Part shown: positions 45,058 through 56,663 of the stretch, in pieces
Position numbering within the stretch: position 1 is the stretch's first letter
Layout of the letters: each line of letters opens with the position of its first letter
Assembly: GCF_002127325.2 (NCBI RefSeq)
Contig: NC_035448.2
Location: 90,596,546 to 90,660,545, forward strand
Length of the DNA: 64,000 nucleotides
Reading direction: 5' to 3'
Source: Helianthus annuus
Taxonomy: Eukaryota; Streptophyta; Magnoliopsida; Asterales; Asteraceae
Notes under the pieces: generated by a model
What the model was told of the DNA's origin: nothing
Databases searched by the model: none
The model's input: the letters and a program-made list of their open reading frames with translations, nothing else
Position numbers and translations under genes: made by a program

Positions 45058-45569
45058 TGTCACACCCCCAAAATCCACAATGCGGAGTATCACCGCTTGG
45101 AGGGGTGACATGACCAGGATCGAGCCACCAATCATATCGAACAACATAATTAAGTAAATAAAACCAAACACAATACGATTGGTGACCAAAAGGAAGTAAA
45201 ACGATTTTAGTTTAACAGCGGAAGCATAAAACATAAGTTCAAAACATAGTCCATAGTTCATAAGTTTAAAGTCCAAAACGTAGGTTTAATAAGTTCATAA
45301 AGTTTATTTATTAAATACGAGACATATCAGTTCGCATCCCACAACGACACCTCCATATGCAAGCTCCAAGCATTTAGCGACCTGTAAGGCATGTAACAAC
45401 AAGTCAACAACAAAGTTGAGTGAATTCACAGTTGGTTGTTTAGTTATAGCATTTGTTTCGTAAATTATCTGTTTGTTTTGAAAACCATGTATCGTATGAG
45501 TTTGCATCGCGGTCTTTCTGGCATGTTTGCGAAGATTAGTGGGGGTTTCCCATGTGTTACTAGACCACG

Positions 45570-48031
45570 TGTCACACCCCTAAATTACCACATAGGGAGT
45601 GTCCCTGTTAGGCGTGTGACATACCAATAACGAGCCACCAATTACATTGAACCCATACAAGTTATAAATAAAATCCCCATTATTAATAAAAACATCTTCA
45701 ACAAGTTTTAAACGAAAATCAATAAGTTCAGCGGAAGCAAATAGTAAACGAAATTAAACTGTTTCAAAACCAAAGTATAGTATCAAGAAATCAGTCACAT
45801 AAATCCTTCCTGTCGACCCATGACCACTCCAGCTACTCCAGACAGCAAGTTCCCCAAATCCAAGATACCTAACGACCTGCGAGCATGCAACAAGTGTATC
45901 AGACAACGCTGGTGAGTTCATAGTTTTATGAAAACATTAGTTACCAATTGATTAGTTAATCCATTGACTTTAATCCGAAAGTAATGTTGAAAACAATGTT
46001 GATAATACCCCAATACAAGACGGCTTCTGATTATTTTGCCCTTTCTCCAATGCTCCTATCAAAGCATTGGTCATGACTAGGTCATTAGTTCAACACCCGT
46101 CCTCCCAGGAACGGGGTGAGGTTGCCAAACCTAAGTAGCGCTACTAACTAATACCATGTTACCTTCCCGGTAACCAAACAACACGGAGGGACTTTAAAGG
46201 TGATAGGAAGAGTATATTATCCAACATTCCCGTTTTTACCCAAAAGACTTATCCCTCCACGGGACACCCACTGACTGTCCCAAACCACCGGGACGCATGC
46301 TCAAGAGAGATGAACTCACCTTAGATTTGCTCGGTATGTTTCGTTACATTACCCGTTCCCAGTTGGTCAACCAAACCCTATCGTGATTACCAATAATATC
46401 AGTTTATAATTAACCAGGTCACGTATTTCATACAGATCGCATACAACACAAAATTCATCGTATATCATGTAACCAGTACTCAATTCTAATACCAGTCCAC
46501 ACTCCACATGAATGTCACACAAGGCAAACCAAGTTTCCCATTCCTAGACAATATTATCATGTAATTAGACAAATGAAATATGTGCAAGCATTAATATCCA
46601 TCATCTTAGTCATCACCCTAATTCACACATGACAACAGTTGCTTAATGTATATTCCCTCAACAATTCACACGTGCACAAATAGTTGTTTCAAACCTATAC
46701 ATACATTTACCCAATAATTATGCAAATGCATGGCACACCTATCAAACACTTACACAGTGGAATACCTCCATGACTAATGGCATTTATGCTTCTTATCGAC
46801 GGATCCTCTTGGAAACGAAGTATCACAGTTATGGTGGGCGACGAAACATCGACTTTCGTCGGCAGGTGTGCGACGAATCATCCATGTATTTCGTCGACAG
46901 GTATGTGACAAAACACCACTAGCTTTCATCGAGTTCAGTTACACATTTTTAACAAACAGTTTCGATATCACCATGGCAGATCAAATAATCACAATTATTC
47001 TATTATCATAAGATTTATCATTCACATCTAACAATACTATGCTTCCAGTTTCATTCTAAGATAGAAAACGCAGCCATGATTCGCGAGTTTCGGTTTATGA
47101 CGAAATCGAATCGGGATTCTCCCCTACACTTATGTTTCATTATACACAAAGGACTACCACGGTTGCATGAAATCACCCATCCAAAGGCATATATATATAT
47201 ATTATGTACTCACGGATATATCCGGCGTCGTAACCGCGTTTCAGGTTTTCATAATTTCATGAACCTACAGTTATGTTATGTATTTCATGCGTACAGTCTT
47301 ACACACCCTACCCAAGTTTGCCACACAAGTGTTTTCATATATAAGCATGGTTCTACTTAACATGAATTCATACCCCAAACCTAACCCGAAACCGTGACAT
47401 GAAACTGCGACAACAGTGTTAATTAATTTTTAAAGAATTGCGGACGAAGGTTAAGGTCTTACCGGTGATCGATGGCTGTGTAACGGCTGAAAAGAGAGGA
47501 GCTCCAAGAAAAGTAAAAGGATTTCGAGGGGGTTTCCACTGCTGAGATTGTGCGATCAGGGGAGGGGATGTAGGGGTAGGGTTTGTTATTATTATTCTTT
47601 TTTTTTTATCTAGCAATATACAAACAGTTTACGTGCAAGCCTATATTATATAATGTTACAACTAACACAAGTGGGCCAATCTTTGATTTTTCTCGGCTAC
47701 CTGACTTGGGCCGAATAATCAAGATGCTCAAAAGGACTAATTGGGCTCAAGAGGTTTATGTGGGTCAATATTGTGTGTAGTATAAGCTAAACTAGTAGCC
47801 GGCCCCAATATAACACCTATTTGGGCTCGATCAGGCCCAACATCGATCCAAAGCCTACATGTGATTGAGTTGGTTGGGCTTTGGGTATGTGCGTGTCAAA
47901 ATGCGGCCTGACATGAGTAATCCTAATACCCGGCCCTAACGAGAGCATACCCAACTTGAAGAGGGATGAATAACGAGCAATTAGAATCACATGATTAAAC
48001 GACACTGAACTCGAGGGTTCGGGTTGTCACA
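45570..48031 (-). repeat. E2 3' LTR (left copy)
   Basis: TGTCACACCC to GGGTTGTCACA. Contains a triple repeat of about 35-50 bp built on CGACGAAA ... TTTCGTCG (46839-46931). ORFs such as 47076-47360 recur in the right LTR and look non-coding. Confidence 0.92.
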
Positions 48032-48172
48032 TCATCCCCAACTTGAAAGAAATTTCGTCCCGAAATTTGACAAGTAAGCACAGAAGAGTGAAGTGAGAAA
48101 TCAAGATTGTTGCGGATTATTCTCAGGTGCCACATCATCCCCAACTTGAAAGGGAATTTCGTCCTCGAATAT
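48032..48172 (-). other. E2 PPT and hairpin, duplicated
   Basis: Element strand: AAATTTCG-GGA-CGAAATTT (48068-48050), then AAGTTGGGGATGA abutting the LTR. About 90 bp further in, a second copy reads TTCG-AGGA-CGAA followed by the same AAGTTGGGGATGATG. The outer copy is the likely functional PPT. Confidence 0.75.
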
Positions 48173-49790
48173 CACCAGTTACATCGGAATCGATTCAGCA
48201 GATTCGTACGATTGCGGATACTTAGTCTCGAGTTCTAACGAACTCTCATAATTGGAATTTGACAGTGCTCGCAAACCTTAACCTCCTGGGGCATGATTTC
48301 AATAGGCACCTTGACAACTGCAACTTGACGTTAGACTCAGACTCTAAGAAGGTATCACAAGCGTTTCGTCGGAAAAACACTGCTTTAGATTCGCGACATA
48401 AATGACATCATGAACGTTACCCAATTCGTCAGGTAACTCAAGCTTTTAAGCGATGTGACCGATTCTTTCCATAGGTAAGAGTCCTTCCACTTTGCACCAA
48501 AGCTGGTCACACACATGCTCACAACATGTCTTCGAGTGCCAGGAGAGTTCGTTTTCTCTGACCGTTTGTCCAACGACAGTAAGCAATACTCTGGTCCTGG
48601 CGTGGGCCAAGGGTGTTGCGTAGTGTCTCACATAGATCATGCATGGATCAAATTCGGAGTTAACAGGAGTTGGCACCTTGTGCCTAAAAGCCGCCTCTCT
48701 CAGAGGAACATTCAGAACTGTGAAGACTCGTCTGTTTTCTTGAGTGCAAGAATGTGTGCTGGTAATCTTGAGTCCACCAATGATCACCCAGGTGATAATG
48801 TTTCCGTTTCGAGTTGTAAAAACCCATGGCAGTCTGTTCTCATTTCCATACGTGTGTTTCTGGTTGCTCATATCCCACCTTGACTTTCTCACATGTCAAA
48901 CTTCACCCCATGCGTGGATATCTGGGCCTTCAGGCCCGGTCACCCACATATGGTCTTCAGGTTTCAATGCATCCTATCAAAACTCAGGTGAATAGGATAT
49001 CGAGGCCCATGTGCTTCGCCTACACCATTTCCCTAAGCTGAGAAAGCTGAGAAGACGTCCTCCTAATTTGGTTCCCAAGAGTTCACCGCTCCCCGCAGTA
49101 CTAACGAGGTTAAGGCTACACAATCTTCGAAAATCCCGTGATGAATCTGTGATAGTATCCAGCGAATCCAAGGGATTGCTGTATCCCAGAAGGAAATCAG
49201 GATTTGCATAAGGTCAATTCTGAAATTCCACCTAACGATGTGGAAGTAAAACAGGTAACTCTTCAGAAGGCACGTCAGAAAATTCACGAATAACTGGAAG
49301 ATACTCTATCTTCCTTTCTTAAAGTGGCGAATCGGTGACAAGAGCTAGCATAGCAGAGTAGCCCTTCCGTAGACACTTCTGGGCTTTCACGATTGAGACG
49401 ATGCCAACAATGGCACCACTACGATGATCTCAAACTGATAAGGATTCCCCACTGGGAGAGGGATACGCACAATTTTCGTTTTGCAGAGAATTTTCTGCTT
49501 GATACATAGATAACCGAGTCCATGTCAACGACCACGTCAAAACTTACAAGAGTATTGGGAAGTAGGTCAATGTCGAACACTTGACCCACAAGATCAAGTT
49601 TACGACCAAAAAGAACATAAGAAGCTTCTATCGATTTATTATTAGTTAATTCTACTACATGCTTATTTACAAGAAGGGTGGGAGTCAGTCCTAGCTAACG
49701 ATCGAACCCCAGAGACACATAACTCGAATCGGCACCAAAGTCAACTAAAATAGAAACAAAAAGATCATTCAAAGAAGACGTACCACTCTC
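48173..49790 (-). pseudogene. pol: E2 pol remnants
   Basis: Starts with protease in a shifted frame (LVDFGADSSYVSLGFDR, near 49700-49760), where the family has DTG, so the active-site Thr is Phe. Only scraps follow: LGFAGYYHRFITGFSKI (RT end, about 49130-49185), an integrase phrase like WVIIGGLKITSTHS (near 48775-48830) and GQTVRENELS with TCCEHVC (near 48520-48590, cf. [18 protein letters not shown]). Many stops. Most of RT, RNase H and integrase is deleted. Confidence 0.75.
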
Positions 49791-49791
49791 A

Positions 49792-51135
49792 TCATTGCCC
49801 TTCATTGCGAGCTTCCCCAGCGCCAATAGTAAATACTCTTCCACGTGCCCCGTTCCCACCGTTGTTCCTGTTGTTGTTATTCCCTGCGTTGTTGTTGTTG
49901 CCAGCATTCTGGTTAAGCTGAGGGCAATCCTTCTTAAAATGACCCTCATCACCACACTGAAAACACCCCTTTTGATTTCCCCGGTTTTGTTGGGACTGTT
50001 GCCTCTCCTGTTGCTGTGGCTGCTGCTGCGGCTGCTTTGGAAGCCAGACCCTGCAATCTTTAGCCATATGACCCACCTTGTTGCACCTATGACATACCCG
50101 GGTGCACGGTCCGCGATGGTGAAACATACACCTATCACACTTTGGTAACTTCCCCGCGTAGGAACCCTGATTTGAATTGTTGCTCTGATTCTGGTTCACA
50201 GAAGACAACTGGCTAAAACTACGGTGGATGCTATTGTCTGCCCTTTTCTGAGGTTGGCTGGCACTGGTTGCTTTGTCAGTATCGTTCCATTTTCGCTTGT
50301 GATCACTAGCAGGCGGGGTAGCTGTAGCAGTCGTGGTAGTAGCAGAAACACGTGGCGGCAAGTTGCCACGTTCGACCTCTTGGTCAGTAATCTTATGTGC
50401 CAAACGGACGATACGGGGCAGATTGTCTAGGTTTGCAGCAGTAACGTACCCCTTAACAGCTGGTGCTAAGCCCTTGAGATACAACTCAATTCGCCGAGGT
50501 GGGGGTCGAGACATGTTAGGGCACAAAGTTGCTAAATCATTAGACCTCCTAGTGTATGCTTCAATCTCAGATCCCTCCATTTTCAGATTGTAGAACTCGT
50601 TTTCCAGTTTCTGAATCTCATCACGAGGACAATACTCCTCTCGCATCAACTCCTTGAAATCATCCCAAGTAGTGGCATTCGCCATCTCAATACCCAACAT
50701 CTGAACCTGGGCATTCCACCAAGTAAGGGCACCATCCTCGAGTGTGCCTGTAGCATACTTCACTCTGTCACCAGCTGGACAGTTACACATTGCAAATACC
50801 GATTCTGCCTTCTCAAACCATCTCAGGAGCCCTACAGCCCCTTCAGTCCCACTGAAGGTCTGTGGCTTACAATCCATGAACATCTTGTACGTACAAACAG
50901 GTGGAGCAGGTGGATTGTTTTGATTCGCAGGTTGACCTAAAACGTAAGAACGTACAACGCACAGGTAAGATTCGAGTATACGACACAAGGATAGAAAGTA
51001 ATTGGCACATATCGTACCAGCCTGGTAAGCCGCTAGGGCTTCAGCTACACGAGTGTTGATCAAGTTGGTTAATTCGGCCTGGGTCATAGCAATGTGACCA
51101 CGTCCACCACCTCGGCCTCCTCCACGTCCACTCAT
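49792..51135 (-). CDS. gag: E2 gag
   Basis: Gag precursor of 447 codons as read, starting MSGRGGGRGGGRGHIAM. Retrotrans_gag core at about residues 110-260 (GALTWWNAQVQMLG, MEGSEIEAYTRRSNDLA, YLKGLAPAVKGYV). Nucleocapsid part: CDRCMFHHRGPC, CHRCNKVGHMAKDC (about 348) and CFQCGDEGHFKKDC (about 392), with a Gln-rich linker and an Asn/Gly-rich tail. The stop follows a frameshift before protease; the family normally reads on into pol. Residues 40-66 are encoded by an 81-base GT-AG segment that looks like an in-frame intron. Confidence 0.9.
   Translation of the reverse strand: MSGRGGGRGGGRGHIAMTQAELTNLINTRVAEALAAYQAGTICANYFLSLCRILESYLCVVRSYVLGQPANQNNPPAPPVCTYKMFMDCKPQTFSGTEGAVGLLRWFEKAESVFAMCNCPAGDRVKYATGTLEDGALTWWNAQVQMLGIEMANATTWDDFKELMREEYCPRDEIQKLENEFYNLKMEGSEIEAYTRRSNDLATLCPNMSRPPPRRIELYLKGLAPAVKGYVTAANLDNLPRIVRLAHKITDQEVERGNLPPRVSATTTTATATPPASDHKRKWNDTDKATSASQPQKRADNSIHRSFSQLSSVNQNQSNNSNQGSYAGKLPKCDRCMFHHRGPCTRVCHRCNKVGHMAKDCRVWLPKQPQQQPQQQERQQSQQNRGNQKGCFQCGDEGHFKKDCPQLNQNAGNNNNAGNNNNRNNGGNGARGRVFTIGAGEARNEGQ
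50937..51017 (-). other. candidate 81-bp in-frame intron in E2 gag
   Basis: Element strand: GCTG|GTACGATATG ... CTTACGTTTTAG|GTCAACC. The encoded 27 residues are Cys/Leu/Tyr rich, unlike the surrounding Gln/Asn/Pro context. Removal joins AYQAG to QPANQNNPPAPP in frame. The donor is weak. Confidence 0.55.
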
Positions 51136-51666
51136 GGTTCTATATAAGAGAAGGGAACAATCTTAAGGGTCGAAATGAGGTAAAGGTCGAGTATCACATT
51201 GAAATCTACAAACTACAGGTTTACACACAATAGGGCAGAACCCTTCTCACGCTCGTTAAGCCTCACTGGGACTTGCATGCACCTCGCGTTATTATTATGT
51301 GTGCACCCATAATAATAAGGTGATTTGCATGCTTATCTCAGTGCCTCTTAACTCGCGCTAAAAGGTTCCCCACATTCAAATAACAAACGAAAGGTTTTAC
51401 AGGATCAAGAATCACCATAGTCGAAGGGTAGTGTCACGCTAACAGTTCACATAACAGGGGTCGGTAACATAAGGGCTCATACTGTTGTGCCAAGTGTGCG
51501 TTCACGTGTAATGTTATACATAAGTGTACACTAGATATACTATGTAATAGTAAATAAGAAACGAACCTTGCAGTCTGGAGCTGAGTGTCATGGTCGATTT
51601 CGGAACTGTTCGGTTATAGTCTGGTTTTATAAAAACGTTGTAAAACCAAGTTCACTATAACCAGTG
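51136..51666 (-). other. E2 leader
   Basis: About 530 bp between PBS and gag, no credible ORF and no hairpin array like those of A and B. Contains two neighbouring copies of a short CACCTCGCG / ATAATAATAAG motif around 51280-51320. Confidence 0.6.
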
Positions 51667-51678
51667 GCTCTGATACCA
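51667..51678 (-). other. E2 primer-binding site (initiator tRNA-Met)
   Basis: TGGTATCAGAGC on the element strand, three bases from the LTR. Confidence 0.93.
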
Positions 51679-51681
51679 AAC

Positions 51682-54145
51682 TGTCACACCCCCAAATTAC
51701 CACATAGGGAGTGTCCCTGTTAGGCGTGTGACATACCAATAACGACCCACCAATTACATTGAACCCATACAAGTTATAAATAAAATCCCCATTATTAATA
51801 AAAACATCTTCAACAAGTTTTAAACGAAAATCAATAAGTTCAGCGGAAGCAAATAGTAAACGAAATTAAACTGTTTCAAAACCAAAGTATAGTATCAAGA
51901 AATCAGTCACATAAATCCTTCCTGTCGACCCATGACCACTCCAGCTACTCCAGACAGCAAGTTCCCCAAATCCAAGATACCTAACGACCTGCGAGCATGC
52001 AACAAGTGTATCAGACAACGCTGGTGAGTTCATAGTTTTATGAAAACGTTAGTTACCAATTGATTAGTTAATCCATTGACTTTAATCCGAAAGTAATGTT
52101 GAAAACAATGTTGATAATACCCCAATACAAGACGGCTTCTGATTATTTTGCCCTTTCTCCAATGCTCCTATCAAAGCATTGGTCATGACTAGGTCATTAG
52201 TTCAACACCCGTCCTCCCAGGAACGGGGTGAGGTTGCCAAACCTAAGTAGCGCTACTAACTAATACCATGTTACCTTCCCGGTAACCAAACAACACGGAG
52301 GGACTTTAAAGGTGATAGGAAGAGTATATTATCCAACATTCCCGTTTTTACCCAAAAGACTTATCCCTCCACGGGACACCCACTGACAGTCCCAAACCAC
52401 CGGGACGCATGCTCAAGAGAGATGAACTCACCTTAGATTTGCTCGGTATGTTTCGTTACATTACCCGTTCCCAGTTGGTCAACCAAACCCTATCGTGATT
52501 ACCAATAATATCAGTTTATAATTAACCAGGTCACGTGTTTCATACAGATCGCATACAACACAAAATTCATCGTATATCATGTAACCAGTACTCAATTCTA
52601 ATACCAGTCCACACTCCACATGAATGTCACACAAGGCAAACCAAGTTTCCCATTCCTAGACAATATTATCATGTAATTAGACAAATGAAATATGTGCAAG
52701 CATTAATATCCATCATCTTAGTCATCACCCTAATTCACACATGACAACAGTTGCTTAATGTATATTCCCTCAACAATTCACACGTGCACAAATAGTTGTT
52801 TCAAACCTATACACACATTTACCCAATAATTATGCAAATGCATGGCACACCTATCAAACACTTACACAGTGGAATACCTCCATGACTAATGGCATTTATG
52901 CTTCTTATCGACGGATCCTCTTGGAAACGAAGTATCACAGTTATGGTGGGCGACGAAACATCGACTTTCGTCGGCAGGTGTGCGACGAATCATCCATGTA
53001 TTTCGTCGACAGGTATGTGACAAAACACCACTAGCTTTCATCGAGTTCAGTTACACATTTTTAACAAACAGTTTCGATATCACCATGGCAGATCAAATAA
53101 TCACAATTATTCTATTATCATAAGATTTATCATTCACATCTAACAATACTATGCTTCCAGTTTCATTCTAAGATAGAAAACGCAGCCATGATTCGCGAGT
53201 TTCGGTTTATGACGAAATCGAATCGGGATTCTCCCCTACACTTATGTTTCATTATACACAAAGGACTACCACGGTTGCATGAAATCACCCATCCAAAGGC
53301 ATATATATATATATTATGTACTCACGGATATATCCGGCGTCGTAACCGCGTTTCAGGTTTTCATAATTTCATGAACCTACAGTTATGTTATGTATTTCAT
53401 GCGTACAGTCTTACACACCCTACCCAAGTTTGCCACACAAGTGTTTTCATATATAAGCATGGTTCTACTTAACATGAATTCATACCCCAAACCTAACCCG
53501 AAACCGTGACATGAAACTGCGACAACAGTGTTAATTAATTTTTAAAGAATTGCGGACGAAGGTTAAGGTCTTACCGGTGATCGATGGCTGTGTAACGGCT
53601 GAAAAGAGAGGAGCTCCAAGAAAAGTAAAAGGATTTCGAGGGGGTTTCCGCTGCTGAGATTGTGCGATCAGGGGAGGGGATGTAGGGGTAGGGTTTGTTA
53701 TTATTATTCTTTTTTTTTTTGATCTAGCAATATACAAACAGTTTACGTGCAAGCCTATATTATATAATGTTACAACTAACACAAGTGGGCCAATCTTTGA
53801 TTTTTCTCGGCTACCTGACTTGGGCCGAATAATCAAGATGCTCAAAAGGACTAATTGGGCTCAAGAGGTTTATGTGGGTCAATATTGTGTGTAGTATAAG
53901 CTAAACTAGTAGCCGGCCCCAATATAACACCTATTTGGGCTCGATCAGGCCCAACATCGATCCAAAGCCTACATGTGATTGAGTTGGTTGGGCTTTGGGT
54001 ATGTGCGTGTCAAAATGCGGCCTGACATGAGTAATCCTAATACCCGGCCCTAACAAGAGCATACCCAACTTGAAGAGGGATGAATAACGAGCAATTAGAA
54101 TCACATGATTAAACGACACTGAACTCGAGGGTTCGGGTTGTCACA
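51682..54145 (-). repeat. E2 5' LTR (right copy)
   Basis: Copy of 45570-48031 with about nine substitutions and a 2-base length change in a T run (about 53710). The triple CGACGAAA repeat is at 52951-53043. Confidence 0.92.
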
Positions 54146-56663
54146 CCACGCGTATCGACTGCTACGAAAATATAAGAGGTGCCCTAAGTCAATGTCTATC
54201 AGCATTGACCCTTTGCCCATAGTCCATTAGTACACGCCCGTCCGACTGGCACGGTGTGAGATTTGTTAAACCTAATAGCGCTATTAACTAATGACCCGCT
54301 CGCCATAGGCCTCGGTGATTAAGTCGATAAATGAGGGACTTAAAGTGATAGAGTTGATGGTCTTATGATCGTGTACGTAGGTTTTACGTACGTGCCCTTC
54401 AATCCGAGGACAGTAAAAAGTAGTTTAACAGTAATGATAGTACAAGTAGTTAATCAATCCCATTCCCAAACCCCTGGGAATCCCATGCCTTAGAAAGAAT
54501 GTGAACTCACCTCGGTTAGATTCTAAATATAGCTAACAGTCAAGGTCGGTGAATCTCGTCCTAATATAATTTACCAGTTAGTCATTTAGTGGCTTTCAAA
54601 TAGAACACAAAGTTCCTACACGTATCTATCACATAACATGCATCACTTTAACGGTTTATGCCCATGTAACCTCCCCATCTATTCCCATTCACAATTAAAC
54701 ATACGATATTGCACATAACACTTTTATCGACACATAACATGTTAGATCATTCACAGATAACATATTCGACATTTAGACACGCAAATCACTACTTATGTAG
54801 TTTCAGCTTAAATATTCAAAAGCGGGCTGTTTTCGGGGATTTTAATAAAATAGTTAACTTGTTCCAAAAATTCCCAAATTTTTACAGAAGATGCTAAATG
54901 ACCCAAATAGTATTGTGTAAAAATCTCGGGATCTAATTCATCGCCAATATTTTAATAAAAATCATTTTCCGGACTGAACTCAGATTTATGTATTTTCTGA
55001 CCACAGTTCACGGAACAATTTATTAAAAATTCATCGAGTGTCCGATTTACGAAATTCCAGTGGGGTAATTACACATGCATCGCTTGTCATCTACTGTACA
55101 AATTTCATGGTCCGATTCATCACAAAATTCAGGTTATGACCGAAAGTATAACACCCATTTATTGCTGTCAAAATTCAGCTTAAGTTGCTGTTACAAATTA
55201 ACACTTTAAAAATAGTAAACGGAGTCCAAAAATTACGATTCCGGTGCCATTAGAACCGTATTTCATAATAACATATTTTAGATTCAAAATATTGGTTTTT
55301 CGTTAAGTTTATGACCTGTTTACAGCCAACTGAAGTTGGCTGTAAAGTATGGACAGATTGCTGTTTTTAGTCTCTAGTTTACTAGTTTGTGTTCGGTTGA
55401 TCCCGTTAATCATATTTAGTTATCGTAACAACATCCCACATCAATATCAACAAGTAAATCAGCAAATACTCAGTACATATCAAAACAACTTCATACTAAC
55501 ACAAGTACATCATGTTTCATCTTCTTGGTTAAGCCCTTTTTAGTGTTCTTGTGAAATAAACATCATTCTACAAATATTAGCCATAAAAGTAAGATAATCA
55601 AGGGTTAAACGAGAGCTTACTACTAGCTTATAGCTAGGATAGAATCTATTGAGAATATGATGGTGAAAAAGACTAGAACAAGCTCCTTAGAAAGTCCTTC
55701 AAGTTGCCACCTCCATAGATCACCTTCAAACTTGAATGGAACTTGTAAAAATGGAAGAGATGGATGATGATAGTGGTGGTGATGGATTTCGGTTTTGGGG
55801 GAAACCGAATGAGAGAGAGGGAGTAGTAATGTGTGGGTGTGTAAGACTTAAATTGATTGTAAGATCTCATGGCCATGCCTTATAATCATCTTCACATATT
55901 TTGGTTAGATTAGGAAGCAACAATCTAATAAAGAATTGAAATATAATCTATGGGAAGATAGGAAGTATGGCAAGTATATTTTGGTTAGATTAGGAAGCAA
56001 CAATCTAATAAAGAATTGAAATATAATCTCATGGCCATGCCTTATAATCATCTTCACATATTATGGATACTTACACAAGCAAGAATCAAATATTATGGAT
56101 ACTTACACAAGCAAGAATCAAATAAACAATTGCCATAAAATCTAATCAAGTATATGGAGGATGGAGAATGATTTGTGGGTCCATGGGGGACCGAAATTTC
56201 GGTTGGGGGGGGGGGGGGGTCTTGATGTAAAATTTCAACTAAATGGTAATTGATAGTTAGAGTGCAAGTATCTTGATAGTATATGTTTGTGTGATGATTT
56301 TTGGTGGGTGTTATGGTACACGGGGATCATGACTAGCCAAAAATAATAAAATAACGTGTTTGACAAATATTTGGTGTCCGGGTAATGTCCGGTTGTTTGG
56401 TCGGATATTGTTCTGTTAAAGTGTTTAATTATTCCGCAAGGCGTCTTATTCATATATTTTTGTAACACAATTTATTCCTAACATATAGGAAAATATTCAG
56501 GACCATTTAGTCAAGTTTTCTGCATACTACTAGTATGCTAACACGCACATGTAAGTATAACACAGTAATCAGAGAGCAGCTAAATAATTTAGCACAGTCA
56601 TCAAGCACTTAAATTATTATTAAAAAAATTGTACAGATACATGTAAATTTGAGGGTTGTCACA
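54146..56663 (-). repeat. E1 LTR, right part
   Basis: LTR sequence after E2, related in layout to A's LTR (for example the segment around 54840-55340 resembles 4480-5030). No gene seen; ORFs at 54709-54897 and 55349-55543 have no family resemblance. Confidence 0.75.
55865..56121. repeat. complex local duplication in E1
   Basis: A 53-bp block (55897-55949) recurs at 55977-56029, a 36-bp block (55865-55900) recurs at 56027-56063, and a 31-bp block (56060-56090) is repeated head to tail (56091-56121). Confidence 0.85.

Larger units (their letters stand above)
45570..54145 (-). mobile_element. E2: Ty3/gypsy element with intact gag and collapsed pol
   Basis: 8576 bp with TSD CCACG (45565-45569, 54146-54150). 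LTRs of 2462 and 2464 bp differ at about ten positions by eye, roughly 0.4 percent. Element strand is minus: 5' LTR at the right, PBS 51667-51678, leader, gag 51135-49792, pol remnants, hairpin and PPT, 3' LTR at the left. Pol is too short and broken to function, so movement depended on another element. Confidence 0.92.
45058..56663 (-). mobile_element. E1: solo LTR in LINE-2, containing E2
   Basis: TGTCACACCC start, ...GGTTGTCACA end. TSD ATAGT (45053-45057) and ATAGC (56664-56668), one base different. Own sequence is 45058-45569 and 54146-56663, about 3.0 kb without internal coding region, so it reads as a solo LTR. The right part has a 15-G run (56205-56219) and a local duplication. No credible ORF. 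Confidence 0.85.

Noticed and set aside
47076..47360. 94-codon ORF identical at 53188-53472
   Set aside because: Identity is due to E2's two LTRs, not to a duplicated gene.
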